Assembly (NCBI GenBank): GCA_013399115.1
Contig: VXAA01003837.1
Coordinates: forward strand, 775,452 to 839,451
Origin: Anseranas semipalmata
Lineage: Eukaryota; Chordata; Aves; Anseriformes; Anseranatidae
DNA length: 64,000 bases
Direction of reading: 5' to 3'
Position 1 is the stretch's first letter. Every line of letters starts with the position of its first letter. Of this stretch, positions 1 through 10,720 are shown in pieces. The notes under the pieces are model-generated. The model had not been told where the DNA came from, ran no database searches, and worked only from the letters and a program-made list of their open reading frames with translations. A program made the translations under genes and the position numbers.

Positions 1-120
1 CCATGAGCAGCAGCAGGACAGCTTTGCCCTGGGGTCCCCAGCGTAACAACAGGGTGGGCACGGGGGCTCCCCACCACAGCAGCCAGCCCGCATTCGTATT
101 CCACTGGACTGCTGGGAGAA

Positions 121-470
121 ATCCACCGGGACCCAGGCAGCAATTACTTGTGTGATTTAATTGGCATTATCATTTTACTGGCTTGACAGAGATAAATCGC
201 CCTATTGGATAAGGCTGCTACTGTGACAGCAAAAGCAGAAGGAAAGACTTTCTCCTTCTCCCTGAAATAGGAGATGACTACCAGTGTATCTTAATAATTA
301 GTGCTGTTATAATTAATCGGACTATTTGAGAGCCAATCTAACAAACAAATGGAGGGCTTGATTGTTCAGTAATTGACAATTTGTTTCCAATATGGTATCA
401 CACGCATCTGCTTGTGCAACAAATAACAAAAATATAAAATCAAATGAAGATTAGCTGAGGGCTGGGCCTT
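121..470. promoter_or_regulatory. Candidate conserved non-coding element (AT-rich, homeodomain-type words)
   Basis: This AT-rich, non-repetitive block carries several homeodomain-type core words: TTTAATTGG near 156, TAATTA at 295-300 and TAATTA at 310-315 followed by TCGG. A GATAAATCGCCC word sits near 191. Bases 1-120 to its left are plain mixed-composition sequence. No open frame looks protein-like. Clusters of TAATTA cores with retained CpG in unique AT-rich DNA are typical of vertebrate developmental enhancers. That assignment is inferred from composition only, because no alignment was possible. It could equally be ordinary AT-rich intergenic DNA. Confidence 0.33.
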
Positions 471-1390
471 GGCCGCAGAGAGGACAAGTGACTGTGTGAG
501 AGAGCAAGGAGGAAGGAGCATTCCCAGGCACGAAATGTCCCAGGGAGCCATTTGTCTTGAACTTGCACACACAAGTAGTGATTCCTTCTGTTTCCCTGCT
601 TTCCAAGCAGTTGCAGCCAGCTGTCACTGCCTGTGCGGGTAGTTTTACGGAAAGGCAGAGTTTCCAGACCTTGGCCTTTCCATATCGCTTGAACCCTGGT
701 AGTATTCCTGGGTCCGCTCCCTGGGTGGCTGTATTTCTGTCCTCTCCTCAGCTCCCTCCTTTCCCTGGCACTTACCGCAGCTCCAACATGCGGCCGTGGG
801 ATGCTGTGCCCCCAGTGACCTGATGCTTGCTGTGGGGGGGAGCACAGTGTGAGGCCGCGCCGAGGGGTGCATCTGGGGGAAGCCCCCTGGATCAGCCCGT
901 GCTGCATGCCATGCTGTGCACAGGCAAAATACGCCCTCAAAGAAAGCACAGCAAAAGCAAGCAGATTGTTATTAATTATTTAAATGAAGCAAGCAAGACA
1001 CCAATATTTAGCTGGTAAAATCCATGTGATGATGCTATCAGACTTTGAAAAGCAGATAAGAGTCTGATTTCTCCAGGAGGTTCCCTCTTGCTCTCTGGAT
1101 TAGAGCTTTTTTTCTTTCTTTGACATAAAAGCAAATACCTCCAAGTCCTCAATGCACCAGTGCTCCCACGGCACGTGCTTGACACTCATGTGCTTCTGAT
1201 CCCCCATCGGTGCTGGCCTGGAAGGGGCTCTGGACCACGTTAGAAAGGCAGTAATGATGGATATCCATGCAGCCTGGGGAAAATCATTTTGGGGCTGGCT
1301 TTTGCTCCCAACACAATTCCGCCCTGTTACAGCAGAATTGTTGCCATACCCAGAGAGGCTGTGAACAGCTCTGCCAAGTGGCAACGTTTC
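471..1390. other. No recognisable feature
   Basis: Mixed-composition unique DNA. A minus-strand open frame of 169 codons (440-949) crosses it but has no recognisable domain and is overlapped by plus-strand frames, so I read it as chance. No repeat family is recognised. Confidence 0.6.
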
Positions 1391-1800
1391 TCCCCCTGCC
1401 CAGTTTAAATGAGATATGAATAATTGATTGGCCTCTTGAATAATTAATTGGATATTCAATAATGAAAGTAATTGTTTGGCTCATTCCCCCATTGATAATC
1501 AAGCTAATCTTTTCCTTCAATATGCGGTCCATACGGATATGTAAAGCAGCGAGACAGTTTATAGGCTGATAATACAGCTAATGTGCTCGGTGCGAGGTCA
1601 CCTTGTCCAAATATCCCGGCAGCTCCCAGGGCTGCTCTCTGCTGGGTTATCTGCTGCACAGCCAGCCTGTGTGCAACAAGGTTTTTTTTGTTGTTGTTGT
1701 TTTCTCTTTGATTGCTGAACATCTCCCATCAGGGAGGAGTCTTCTTCCACAGTTTAAACAAAAATCGTCAGAGGCCGCTTGCTCCAATTAATGTTTGCAA
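1391..1800. promoter_or_regulatory. Candidate conserved non-coding element with paired homeodomain-type sites
   Basis: Two near-identical words, TAATTGATTGG at 1421-1431 and TAATTAATTGG at 1441-1451, are spaced 20 bp apart (about two helical turns). ATTGATAATC follows at about 1491-1500. Further right, CpG is retained (ATGCGGTCCATACGG near 1521) and a nuclear-receptor-type half-site AGGTCA lies at 1595-1600. A T/GTT-rich tract occupies about 1682-1702. The block is otherwise unique and non-coding. The spacing suits cooperative homeodomain dimers, but this is inference from words alone. Confidence 0.38.
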
Positions 1801-2612
1801 GAGGGGGGTTGTTTTTCCCCTAGTCAATAGGATCCAGATTACAGAAAGCAAGCGGCTCTGAATTCACAGGCTGCTCTCTCCTAGTGGCATTAGAGCTCAA
1901 CTCTGCAGAGAGGCTCCAGAGCCAGAGTTTTCCTTTGCCACCAGCCTTTTAAAAAACAAAATCAAACCTAAACACGTTAATGCTGGCTTTGCAGCTGCTG
2001 CATTTTTTTTTATTTGTTTCTTTGTTTGTTTGTTTTTAGTTTTTTGAGCTTCTCATGTTGAAAGTCTCGCCAAGCTTGGGAGGCCGAGCTGACGTCTCTG
2101 TGGCACAAGCAGACGTGCTGCGTGGGGAGGAGCTCAGCAGTGGCACTGGAGCGTGCGTGGATGACACAGTCCCAGGTTACCCCAGAGGCACTTTCGGGAT
2201 CTTTGTCTGAGTTGATGAGGTGGTTTTAGCAGCTGGGGCAGTGTTACGGTACCAGATCTGGGGTTGAACCACAACATAATGCCACAGAATCGAGCAAGGA
2301 GAAGAGTCTCCATGTTAGTGGAGGCTGAGCCAAGTGCTTGAGTATTTTAATAATTGCACTTATGAACTACTACACCAGACAACCTTGCCTGTATCCTTGG
2401 TGTCCCACTGAGTCTGTGATTCCTGCCTGTTCCTAGTGAGTCTGGGCAGGGGTTGGGTCCCAGCCAGTGATGGGAACCATGAAATGTGGAAAACCCTTGC
2501 AGGTGCTGCATGGCCTGTCCCAGAGCCCAGAGGTGCTGGTGCTAATGGGCTAATCCTCTGCCATGGGACCTTGCTTGACAGAAAGGCATTCAGGCAACTC
2601 TGCTGTGAGTTA
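1801..2612. other. Unique sequence with a T-rich (TTTG) tract
   Basis: No gene is recognised. A T-rich, TTTG-type simple tract lies at about 2006-2044. A TGACGTC word (CRE-like) is visible near 2089-2095 but is isolated. Confidence 0.55.
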
Positions 2613-2689
2613 CCTGGTGGGGTTGGAACTAGTTGGCTTCAAGGTCCCTTCCAACCCAAACCATTCTGTGATCCTATGATTCTATGATC
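2613..2689 (+). mobile_element. CR1 LINE, 3' terminal fragment
   Basis: This is the 3' end of a CR1 non-LTR retrotransposon. It has the conserved GGTTGGAACTAG block, then AAGGTCCCTTCCAACCC, then the short ATTCTATG-type tail repeats in degraded form (CTGTGATC, CTATGATT, CTATGATC). The element is severely 5'-truncated, as is usual for CR1, and retains no coding sequence. Orientation is plus because the tail is at the right end. CR1 is the major LINE of birds and other reptiles, so this copy is a main clue to the host. Confidence 0.92.
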
Positions 2690-4070
2690 TTGGGCTTGTT
2701 TATAGTGAAGTTAAGAGCTGAGAGACACCTGTCCCTGCTGTATTGTGTGTTTTAAGAGCGGTTGCACTAATTACAGGGCTTATCGACATCATAGTGGGAA
2801 GGCTGGGATGGTCTGGAGTGCTGGGGAGAGGCAGCTCTGCTGCTCCTGCTCCTGTGATGCCTCCTGAGGGACCAACCCACCCCTCCCCTGGGCTCTGGTC
2901 CATGCCCTGCAGAGACACAGCTCTCAAACAGTCTCAAACACTGCCCCGAGTTTCTGCCAGGTCTCTCTGTGGTTGCTGTGAATGGAAGTTTCCTATGAGA
3001 GGCATCTGAAAAATCTTTGTCGGGTTATTTTTAAGCCATGGCTAGGAACTTCCAAGCATCCTTGACTCTGTCTGAGTCCATCCTCTGGAGGCACAGCTCA
3101 GGCAGGGCGGGCGCTCCCAGCACGGATCCTTTCATCCTGGAGGCCAGGAGGTCCAGCCCGTGGTATGACAGCACGCTTTCTGGGGCTGCACTGAGCAAGG
3201 CAAATCCTCAGATGTCTGCCTGAAGGGCAGGTGGTGAAGATGCAGTTTGAGAAGATCAAAGCAGTGAGCTCCAGCACTTTGTGTTTTGCTGTTAGCCACA
3301 CACCTCCAGGGTGGTGAGCAGCCCTTGAGTGCAAGCGTGCGACATGTGGGTGGTGCGTTCTGCCACTGCCGGCCTTCAGCCCCCGGGTCCTTTCTGCTCC
3401 TAGCAGCAACTCTGGGCAAAAACACTCACCTGGGGATTGATGCACATCATAAATGTTCATGTGGGAACAATTAAAAAAAAACAAAAAAAAAATGAAGAAG
3501 CAGAGTGTTCCTGAAGGGTCTGTTCCAGATGATGGTGCAATCTAGGAAACCCTCTACCACACAAGCTCTGTGAATTTAGGTGCTTTTCATTTTAACCAGT
3601 TTAATTCCTTCATGAAGATTTTCACTTGAAAAAGTGGCAGCACAGACAAGACTCTGAAGGATTCATCTTCACCCAGTTTACTCCACCACTGATTTACCAT
3701 TTCATCAGTAATTTAAGCAGAGGCACTTGATGGCATGTTCCTTTATATTGCTCAGGATTGCTTGGTTGTGCAAAAGTGTGGAAAGCATGAGGACCAATTG
3801 CTGGGGAAGGGGCAATGCCAAGAGATCTCCCGACAAACCTCTGCAAAGATGACTTTGTCCATGGAGAAGGGAAGATGACAGGAGCCCATCAGCTGGGTAA
3901 AGACGACAAAACCCAACTTCATCTAAAGCATTTCCCCATCACGGGCTAAGTCAGCGTGCAGATGGCAGCATCAAGCTTCCCTCCCCTCCCTTCTCCAGGC
4001 TATTATAGGGTTTGTGATGGGTTCCCAAGATCAAAGCTCCCCCGGTGATTTAATTGATGTGTGGCTGTGG
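2690..4070. other. No recognisable feature
   Basis: Moderately GC-rich unique sequence with several short overlapping open frames on both strands (for example 3098-3484 minus, 128 codons), none protein-like. An interrupted A-rich tract lies at about 3472-3492. No further repeat family is recognised. Confidence 0.6.
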
Positions 4071-4610
4071 TGAGCTGCCGGGAGGGGAGGACAGCGGGGA
4101 GGGATGCACCGCAGCCCCGCAGGAAGAAATACTGCAGAAAGCCGCCCGCCTCCGCGCGGCGATCACTGCGTTATTTATGCACACACATAAACGGTTTCAT
4201 GCATCCCACTGAAATCTCTGTTATTTGTCAATGAGATCCCCCCCTTCTTGCTGTGCCTTAGCTAACATTTACAGTAAATCTGTTACACTGACCATTAAAT
4301 CTGAAGCTGCCCTGAGCGATAGTTTCAATGGGTGTGTTGACAGCCCAAGTGTTAATAATGATGCAAACACTAACCTGTTTATTGATTTGCTTTTTGTACC
4401 CTTCATCCTAGCTCACTCCTTCTCACTCTCGGAGGAGAAATCCTAGAATTAGTAATCAGGTGACAGCTCAGAGCCCCCGTCTGTTCCCAGCAGTGTCATC
4501 CAACCCAAACTCCCGGAGATAAATTACAGGTGCCGTATTCTGCCTCTGCCAGCCATTCAATATGCTGTTACTCAATGCAAGATGTAGTATTTGTCATTGG
4601 TGCCAGCAGA
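4071..4610. promoter_or_regulatory. Small CpG cluster joined to a candidate conserved non-coding element
   Basis: The left part (about 4071-4170) is GC- and CpG-dense with purine-rich GGGG blocks, far too short for a normal CpG island. It passes directly into an AT-rich block (about 4170-4610) with words such as TTATTTATGCACACACATAA, TTTATTGATTTG and ACCATTAAATC, plus retained CpG. A CpG-rich spot next to AT-rich factor-site sequence is often seen at distal enhancers. No coding potential is recognised. Regulatory function is inferred. Confidence 0.33.
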
Positions 4611-4618
4611 CAGGGGGG

Positions 4619-4639
4619 AAAAAAAAAAAAAAAAAAAAA
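4619..4639. repeat. Poly(A) tract, 21 A
   Basis: Uninterrupted run of A immediately after a GGGGGG run. No retrocopied gene body is recognisable upstream, so it is a simple homopolymer and not clear evidence of a processed pseudogene. Confidence 0.95.
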
Positions 4640-5330
4640 GAAGCATTAACACAGACATGAAAAGCTTTTAACTTTGACAAGAGAAGCAGAGGAAAGTTTT
4701 AAATTTAGCCCCTCCACCAAAGGCCACCACCTATCCATTAAAGCAGCTTGTCAGGTGGTGGGTGGGGTGGAGCAGAGCTGGGATGCTCAGAAGAAACCCG
4801 ATGTGACTAAGGTGCTTCCTCCGCCTCCTCCTCCTCCTGCTGGGTGGATGCCTGCCTGCAGCAGTGCTCAGGAGCATGGAACTGGGGAAGGGCTGGCTGC
4901 ATACCTGTGGACAAATGAGTATATTCCTGAGCCCAGGTTCCTCGGGATGGAGATGGGTGCATGGAGAGTAAGCAAATGAGAGCTTCACTTCACACCCTGG
5001 GGGCTGGGAGCAGCCCAGGCAGTGAGATAAGAGGAGCGGAGACGAAGCCCTCAAAGTACTGACCCCAAAACAGCCCAATCTGAGTGAACCAGCAGTGTTT
5101 CCCAGGTTGTAAAGTGCAAAGAGAGGTGCAAACAGAGCCTGAACAGGAGCCAAACGCTCACTTCTTCAGGTATCAGCCCTATGCAAAGCCAGGAGAGGTG
5201 GACACTTGCCTTGTGACAGGCTCTGGGTGACATTCAGGGCTGTACATGGCAGCTTAACCCATGAGCTAGATAGGCTTGTGCAAGAAGCTGGGCTTCATGT
5301 TCCCTATCTAGCAGTGCTTTTTTGACCTAT
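4640..5330. other. No recognisable feature
   Basis: Unique sequence with a short CCTCCTCC-type tract near 4818-4840 that generates a poly-proline/poly-arginine reading on opposite strands. No gene is recognised. Confidence 0.6.
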
Positions 5331-6385
5331 GGTTTTTATGGTCAGGAGAGAAACCTGCCAGTAAATAAGCAGAATTTATAAACCCTGCAAAGGCTCTGAT
5401 ATACTCCCCAGGAGCTGGGGCCCCAATGGCTTTCAGTGGCATTTATAAGCTTTGCTCAGTTGTCAGGCTCCTTAGTTCCTTTTATTTCTGCTAAGTTTAT
5501 AAGCTCTGAAAAGCCATCTGCAGCGTTTATTAAGTGCACCACAAAGCCAAAGCAAAGCAGCTGATCCAAAAGAAACACAACTCTACCTGCGCCACTTAAA
5601 CGTACTGCAAATCAAAGCCCCACAGTCTGTTTATTTTATCCTGTCTTCTAATACACACACATCACTAAACAGATAGACATTTGTTGTTTTAGAAAATAAA
5701 ACTACACCCATGTTAAAAATCCTTGCAGATGCCTTAGCTCATTGGAAGGAAACTGAACCAAACATTCAGCAAACCACTAAAAGAGGGAGTTCGTCAAGTC
5801 CAAGATATTAATGTCCGCATGAATATTTAGTTGCGTCCACAAGGAGAAAGTAAAATCCAATAGAGTCAGTGAAAAAAAAAGAAAAGTTTTTTAAAATTAT
5901 ACCATGAATGCTTCAATATGACTAATTTTTTTAAAATAGAGTTTTTCAGCTCTGTGAAACACGAAGCGTTAGATCCCAGGGGCTAGGGAATTAACAGTGG
6001 CAGCCACTATTTAGCTAAAGAAGTGTTCAGTAGTTCAGTTGTCACATGGAAGTAGGCTCAGGACAGCAAGGTCAGCCACTGGTTTTGACATATATAAAAT
6101 AACCATGCTCAAATTATAAATCCCAGGGTATTTTAGACTATCTGGTATGTCTGCAGTGATGTTGAGGAAAACAGAGCTGTTTCCACGATGGACTAGACAT
6201 GTAGATTTGCTTCAGTTACTGGTGTAAAACAAAGCAGTGAAGCGTTCTCTCCCCCTCACCCCCATTTCAATAAATATAAAGGGTGAAATCCCATCTACAA
6301 GATTAAAAAAACTTTAGCGTTAAGGAATCCCTACACCATCCAAGACTTCAAGTCTATTTATTTTTCAATATTTTTTAACATCCTT
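5331..6385. other. AT-rich unique sequence, weak regulatory candidate
   Basis: AT-rich DNA with retained CpG words (for example around 5790-5840, including GTTCGTC and GTCCGCATGAATATT) and A/T runs near 5871-5895 and 5925-5940. It resembles the stronger CNE-like blocks elsewhere in the window but has fewer recognisable sites. No coding sequence is seen. Confidence 0.25.
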
Positions 6386-6401
6386 CCCCCCCCCCCCCCC
6401 C
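6386..6401. repeat. Poly(C) tract, 16 C
   Basis: Uninterrupted C16 flanked by T-rich DNA. The complementary strand is G16, which can in principle form G-quadruplex structures. Its length is likely to be polymorphic and error-prone in assembly. Confidence 0.95.
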
Positions 6402-7362
6402 TTTTTAATTTTCCTCCTAATAGTACCATCTGCTAAATGTTGTGTCCTTTATCACAAAACTCTCCAAAACCATAGAGCTGCTCACATTCATGAGGGCTGG
6501 GTGATTTTGAAGGATGATTTGATGTTTTGAGTTTAATTAAACATGCAGACATGCTTGCAAGCCAGCTTTTGAACAAGAATGAGAGCTAAAGCTCATGACT
6601 TGTCTGACCCATGTCTTTCACTGTAGGAGCTGTTTGGAGGTCTCGGGCTGGTACCGAGAAGTCCGTGAATTTAGCAGAACAGAGGCAAAGGAAGGAGAAA
6701 CTAGCTGGGGGCTGGGTGTGCTCGGAGGGATGATGAAATAACAAAGGTATTTGTAGACAGAATTACTAGAAGTGGGAAAAGCACAGAATTAAAAGCAAAG
6801 CCCAAGAGGAACAGAAAGCACATGAAATTAGCGGAAAGGAGAACAAAGCCTCATCCTGTGAGACACAGGATCAGGCCAATCTTAAATAATTATAGTAACA
6901 GTTTAACTTTAAAATCAGGATGTATATTTGTTGAGGTTCCTCCAACAGTGCAAGTCCCCCTCCTCCTCCCTTTCTTTACACACATTTCCCCAGACAATTC
7001 ACAGTCCCTCCCTTCCTTTATTTATGTGGGTTCATATTTCATGGCTTTTGTTTACAGTATCCCCATTGTGATTTATGACTGAAGAGAAACACTGCATCCA
7101 AGTGATGATCCAGTCCATTATCTCTACAGAGATGCTGACCACCATAGGGAAGCACAGAGACCTGTTGTACAACATGATGGAGAACAAGCAGGAAAAAAAG
7201 GGGGCTTCCAGGTTACAAGGGAATAAAGCACAATTCTTGTAATTTGGGACAATTGGATGCAAAGAAAAAAAATATACTTTCTCCTATTGTTCCTCTCCCT
7301 GAATGGGCTTTGATAAAAAAAAGTCTCAGGAGACCAAATATATTCAATCTGCTAACACAAGA
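6402..7362. other. No recognisable feature
   Basis: AT-rich unique sequence with only short open frames. A T/C-rich stretch lies at about 6955-7025. No repeat family is recognised until the CR1 copy that begins near 7363. Confidence 0.6.
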
Positions 7363-7624
7363 TCCAAGGGAACGACATTGAGCTCCGACAGGGGAGGGTC
7401 AGGCTGGATGTCAGGAAAAGGTTCTTCACCGAGAGGGCGGTCGGGCACTGGCACAGGCTCCTCAGGGCTGTGGTCAAGGCACTGAGCCTGCTAGAGTTCA
7501 AGAAGTGTTTGGACAATGCTTTCAGACATAGGGTCTGATTTTTGGGTGGCCCTGTGTTGAGCCAGGAGTTGGACTTGGCGATCCGTGTGGGTCCCTTCCA
7601 ACTCAGGATAGTCTGGTTCTATGG
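7363..7624 (+). mobile_element. CR1 LINE, 3' fragment of about 260 bp
   Basis: Typical CR1 3' region in plus orientation. It has GACAGGGGAGGGTCAGG, then GGAAAAGGTTCTTCACC, the GGCGGTCGGGCACTGG block, GTTTGGACAATGC, and finally GGGTCCCTTCCAACTCAGGA with a vestigial tail GGTTCTATGG. It is 5'-truncated and its tail is short and mutated. The internal sequence differs from the copy at 2613-2689, so the two probably belong to different CR1 subfamilies. No reverse transcriptase coding sequence remains. Confidence 0.93.
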
Positions 7625-10130
7625 AAATGACCCATCTTAAATGCATGCTTCAGAGGGTAAATGTCTTGATACCACCCTTAGCTGGTCTGGAATACTTTAC
7701 TTTTTCCTTCCAGTTTTCTGTTTTGCTATCAATAAATCAAGATTTCTTTGCCCTGCTCTGTACCTTTACAGCTTTTGCAGATCATTAATAACAAGACGGG
7801 GCTGTTAATCTCTCGGTCCCAAGGTGCATTGCCCTGCTTGAAAATGGAGAGGCTGGGACACAGATGAGACCGTACCCACAGCCACCAAGCAAGGGAATGC
7901 ACCCCAGGGGCCACATTAACTCCCAGAAATGTCCCTATGGGGTGCCTGGCCATCCTGCACTGACAGCATCCTTCGTATCTAGTGGTGGATAGTGGGATAA
8001 ATCTGGGCGCTAGGTGTCTGTCTGCTGTGAGCCCCATGCTCTGTAGCAGTTTTGCTGCCTGTGCCCTACTTTACCAGTGCCTTTGCAAAAGCGTATTTCC
8101 TTCAGGGATTTTACTGGGGCCTCATTCCCATTGCTTTGGATTTCTTAACCAATCCAGTATGTAGAAGAGGCTAGCTCCCTTGCTTTATTTTTCAGGTCTG
8201 TTCCCATCAGAGAAGGGCAGGGACAAAGCTTGGCAATGAACGGCATATCTTTTAACTGGGTGGGCGAGCACAGTGTGGTAAGACTACTTTTAAACAACAA
8301 CAAAAAAAATCCAATAACTTCCATATAAATTGTCCGGGAGAGAAAACTTTGTGTTTTTGACATTTGTAGCTGTTTCAGCATTTTTTCGTGTAAGATGAAA
8401 AACTTTTGCATTGAGCAAAACACAGATTTATGATCAATAAAGTGAAGTTTAACAGTTTATAGGGGCCATACATTCTTTTTTTTTTAAAAAAAAACTGATA
8501 TTAAAAACTATTTTTCCTTCCCAACCATGTGAGAAATCCTCCACAGTGTCAGTCAGAGTTTCAACATAGCAAAGCAGCTTGCAGCGTGCTGTGGACAGCC
8601 ACCGGCCGGGGTTTCCTGCAGGACAAGCTGCCACACAAGCCACCCCTCCATTATCCTAATGGGCTCATGTGCAATAAGGCTCCCAGATGCCCATTAAGAC
8701 CTGGTTATGGACCGCCTGGGTGAGTCTGGACTTGGCCAGTGTTTCAGATACTTTGGGAGCAGGAGGTTGCTGCAGGTCGCTCTCTGGACCTTAAAACAAA
8801 GGCACTCCTTACGACTGCCCAGCAAGGCTCTGCACGTCTTACTGTAGCAGGAGCCACAGTCTGAGAGCAAGCGGCTCCCAGAAAAATCACTGATTTGCAC
8901 AAGTGGTTTGGGAAAGGCTTCTGAATATTGGTTATACGAGAAATTTTACTGCCACGGCCTTGTGTTGGGCTGTGAGCAGTCAGAGAGCCCCAGGGTGACT
9001 TCGTCTTATCTCAGCTCTGATGCACAGCAGCATCGAGCAGTCAGATCTTGTAGTTCTGGTGTTCCCCCCTTGCCTTTACTGCTCACCAGAGGATGCCTAT
9101 CCCTGCAAACACTGAATTCCACATCGACAAACGTGCCAGGAGCTATTGCAGGGATGCTCGACACACTAGAAAGAGAAACAACCCTTATACTCTAAACAGA
9201 CCACTGCAGTTGATTGTTTTATACCTCCTAGCAGAAAATCATGTCAACAGATCATCTGATAAAAGTTATCTGGACTTAGTTTTTACAATAACCTAGACCT
9301 GAGATGTAATTTTGAGTATAAAATTATTGAGTGTAGGGGCAATTCCACTGGCACTAAAACCAATGAGAAATCTCCCTTGGTTAGATTTATTGCAAAGCCA
9401 GAGAGGTGAGTAGAGCAGATAGCTTGTAACTCTTGTTTTATACTCCCATTTCCCTGATTATGCAGTTTTGGGGTTTCCAACGTGTGACAGCATGTGGAAC
9501 CACCTGAACTGCTCCTCTTTCTTCAACATGTTCCTCTTTGTTAAGGCCTATCTCAACACAAGATCTACAGCAAAAAAAAATGAGAGTGTCCATTACCTAA
9601 ACAAGGCAAGGAATTGGCTTTTTTTTTTTTATTTCTCCTACAGAGCATCTGATGAAGCCAATAAATTTGTCAGGGAGATAAGTTAGTCTAAACAACCCAT
9701 GAGGTCTGCACAAAGAACAGCACTGCAGCATACCCGCACCAGTTGGGTCCTCTTCGTCCCATGATGTGCCTGGAAATTTATTACCCATTGTGAGATTTAA
9801 CTGCACAAATCTCTGGTGAATTGATGGGTGAGGAGAACCTTGCTGAGGTTTATAGGGTGGTCCTAAACCCTTAAATGCCTGTGGCAGCGTGCGTTCCCCA
9901 TAAAGCCCTGCCGGCAGTAATTTACACACGAGGAGCTTGGCCACGTTTCCTCCGTGGAAAATCAGGTTGAAATAACTGGGAGCTCCGAGCTGAGCAGTGG
10001 CTCTGGAGAAGGCCCATGGGGTGCCGCAGCTTCTGCGGGGCATGCAGCTGCTTCAACTTGCTTAAATAAACCTGGGCCTCAGAAGATCTGAAAAGTGGTT
10101 TTCAGAGAGTTCTGTCTAAGAGCTTGCAAG
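7625..10130. other. No recognisable feature
   Basis: Unique sequence with scattered short open frames (largest 9597-10043 minus, 148 codons) that show no known domain. A T10-A9 tract at 8476-8494 is self-complementary. A T-rich tract ending in CTCCTACAG (to 9643) looks like a splice acceptor, but the frame after it closes within 15 codons, and similar tracts are common here. I see no gene. Confidence 0.55.
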
Positions 10131-10720
10131 ATTTCCATTTCTTTTGAAGAGAAATTTGCACTCAGAAAATTAAAGAATCTACAAAGCGATATTTTCTGAA
10201 GCAAGCACTGACATTATGAGCATCTTAAATACTTGCACTGCATCTCTGCGTTAAACTGCGGCTTCTGACTGACAAACCATCTCTTGCTAAAAGCAACTGT
10301 TATAAAATTATGACTAACACATATATAATGTTTGTGTTTAACAAGACGACAGAAATGCCACCTTAGTAAAAACTGATTATGGCTACAGCTGAGCAATTCA
10401 CATCATGCAAGATTTATAATATTAAGGTTATGCAATCATCTAATCGGAGAGACAAGCCTTGAGTAATAATACGAAATGCATGTACTTCAATCTGCAGAAG
10501 TAGATTCATTGCTGTTTTCTTATTAGCTCATGCTAGCATTAGGGCTGCATTATCCATTTTGTCATAGTCTAATTCAGCATTTCCATCTGAAAACATATGC
10601 ACAATAAGTGATCTATGCCAAACAATGAAATGGAGGCAAAGCCATTCGAGTGACTTCACAGCTATAAAAATATACATAATCTGTATGTCTTTTGGCAGTT
10701 CTCAATACTTTATACTACAT
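10131..10720. promoter_or_regulatory. Candidate conserved non-coding element, about 590 bp
   Basis: A long, unique, AT-rich block free of simple repeats. Scattered CpGs are retained (AAGCGAT near 10182, CTGCGTTAAACTGCGG near 10247, TAATCGG at 10441-10447, ATACGAA near 10471). POU/homeodomain-like words occur, such as TTATGCAATCATCTAAT around 10428. Open frames are short. CpG survival in AT-rich DNA implies either low methylation or selection. I infer a regulatory element, but conservation was not tested. Confidence 0.36.

Noticed and set aside
440..949. 169-codon minus-strand frame
   Set aside because: No domain, no splice context supporting it, overlapping plus-strand frames and ordinary composition.
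4619..4639. Poly(A) tract as the tail of a processed pseudogene
   Set aside because: No gene-derived sequence is recognisable upstream; a simple homopolymer is sufficient.
9611..9690. T-rich tract plus CTCCTACAG resembling a splice acceptor, followed by a short frame
   Set aside because: The frame closes within 15 codons and no donor or known peptide is seen. Several other T tracts ending in CAG or CCAG occur in the window (30217, 50425, 58437).
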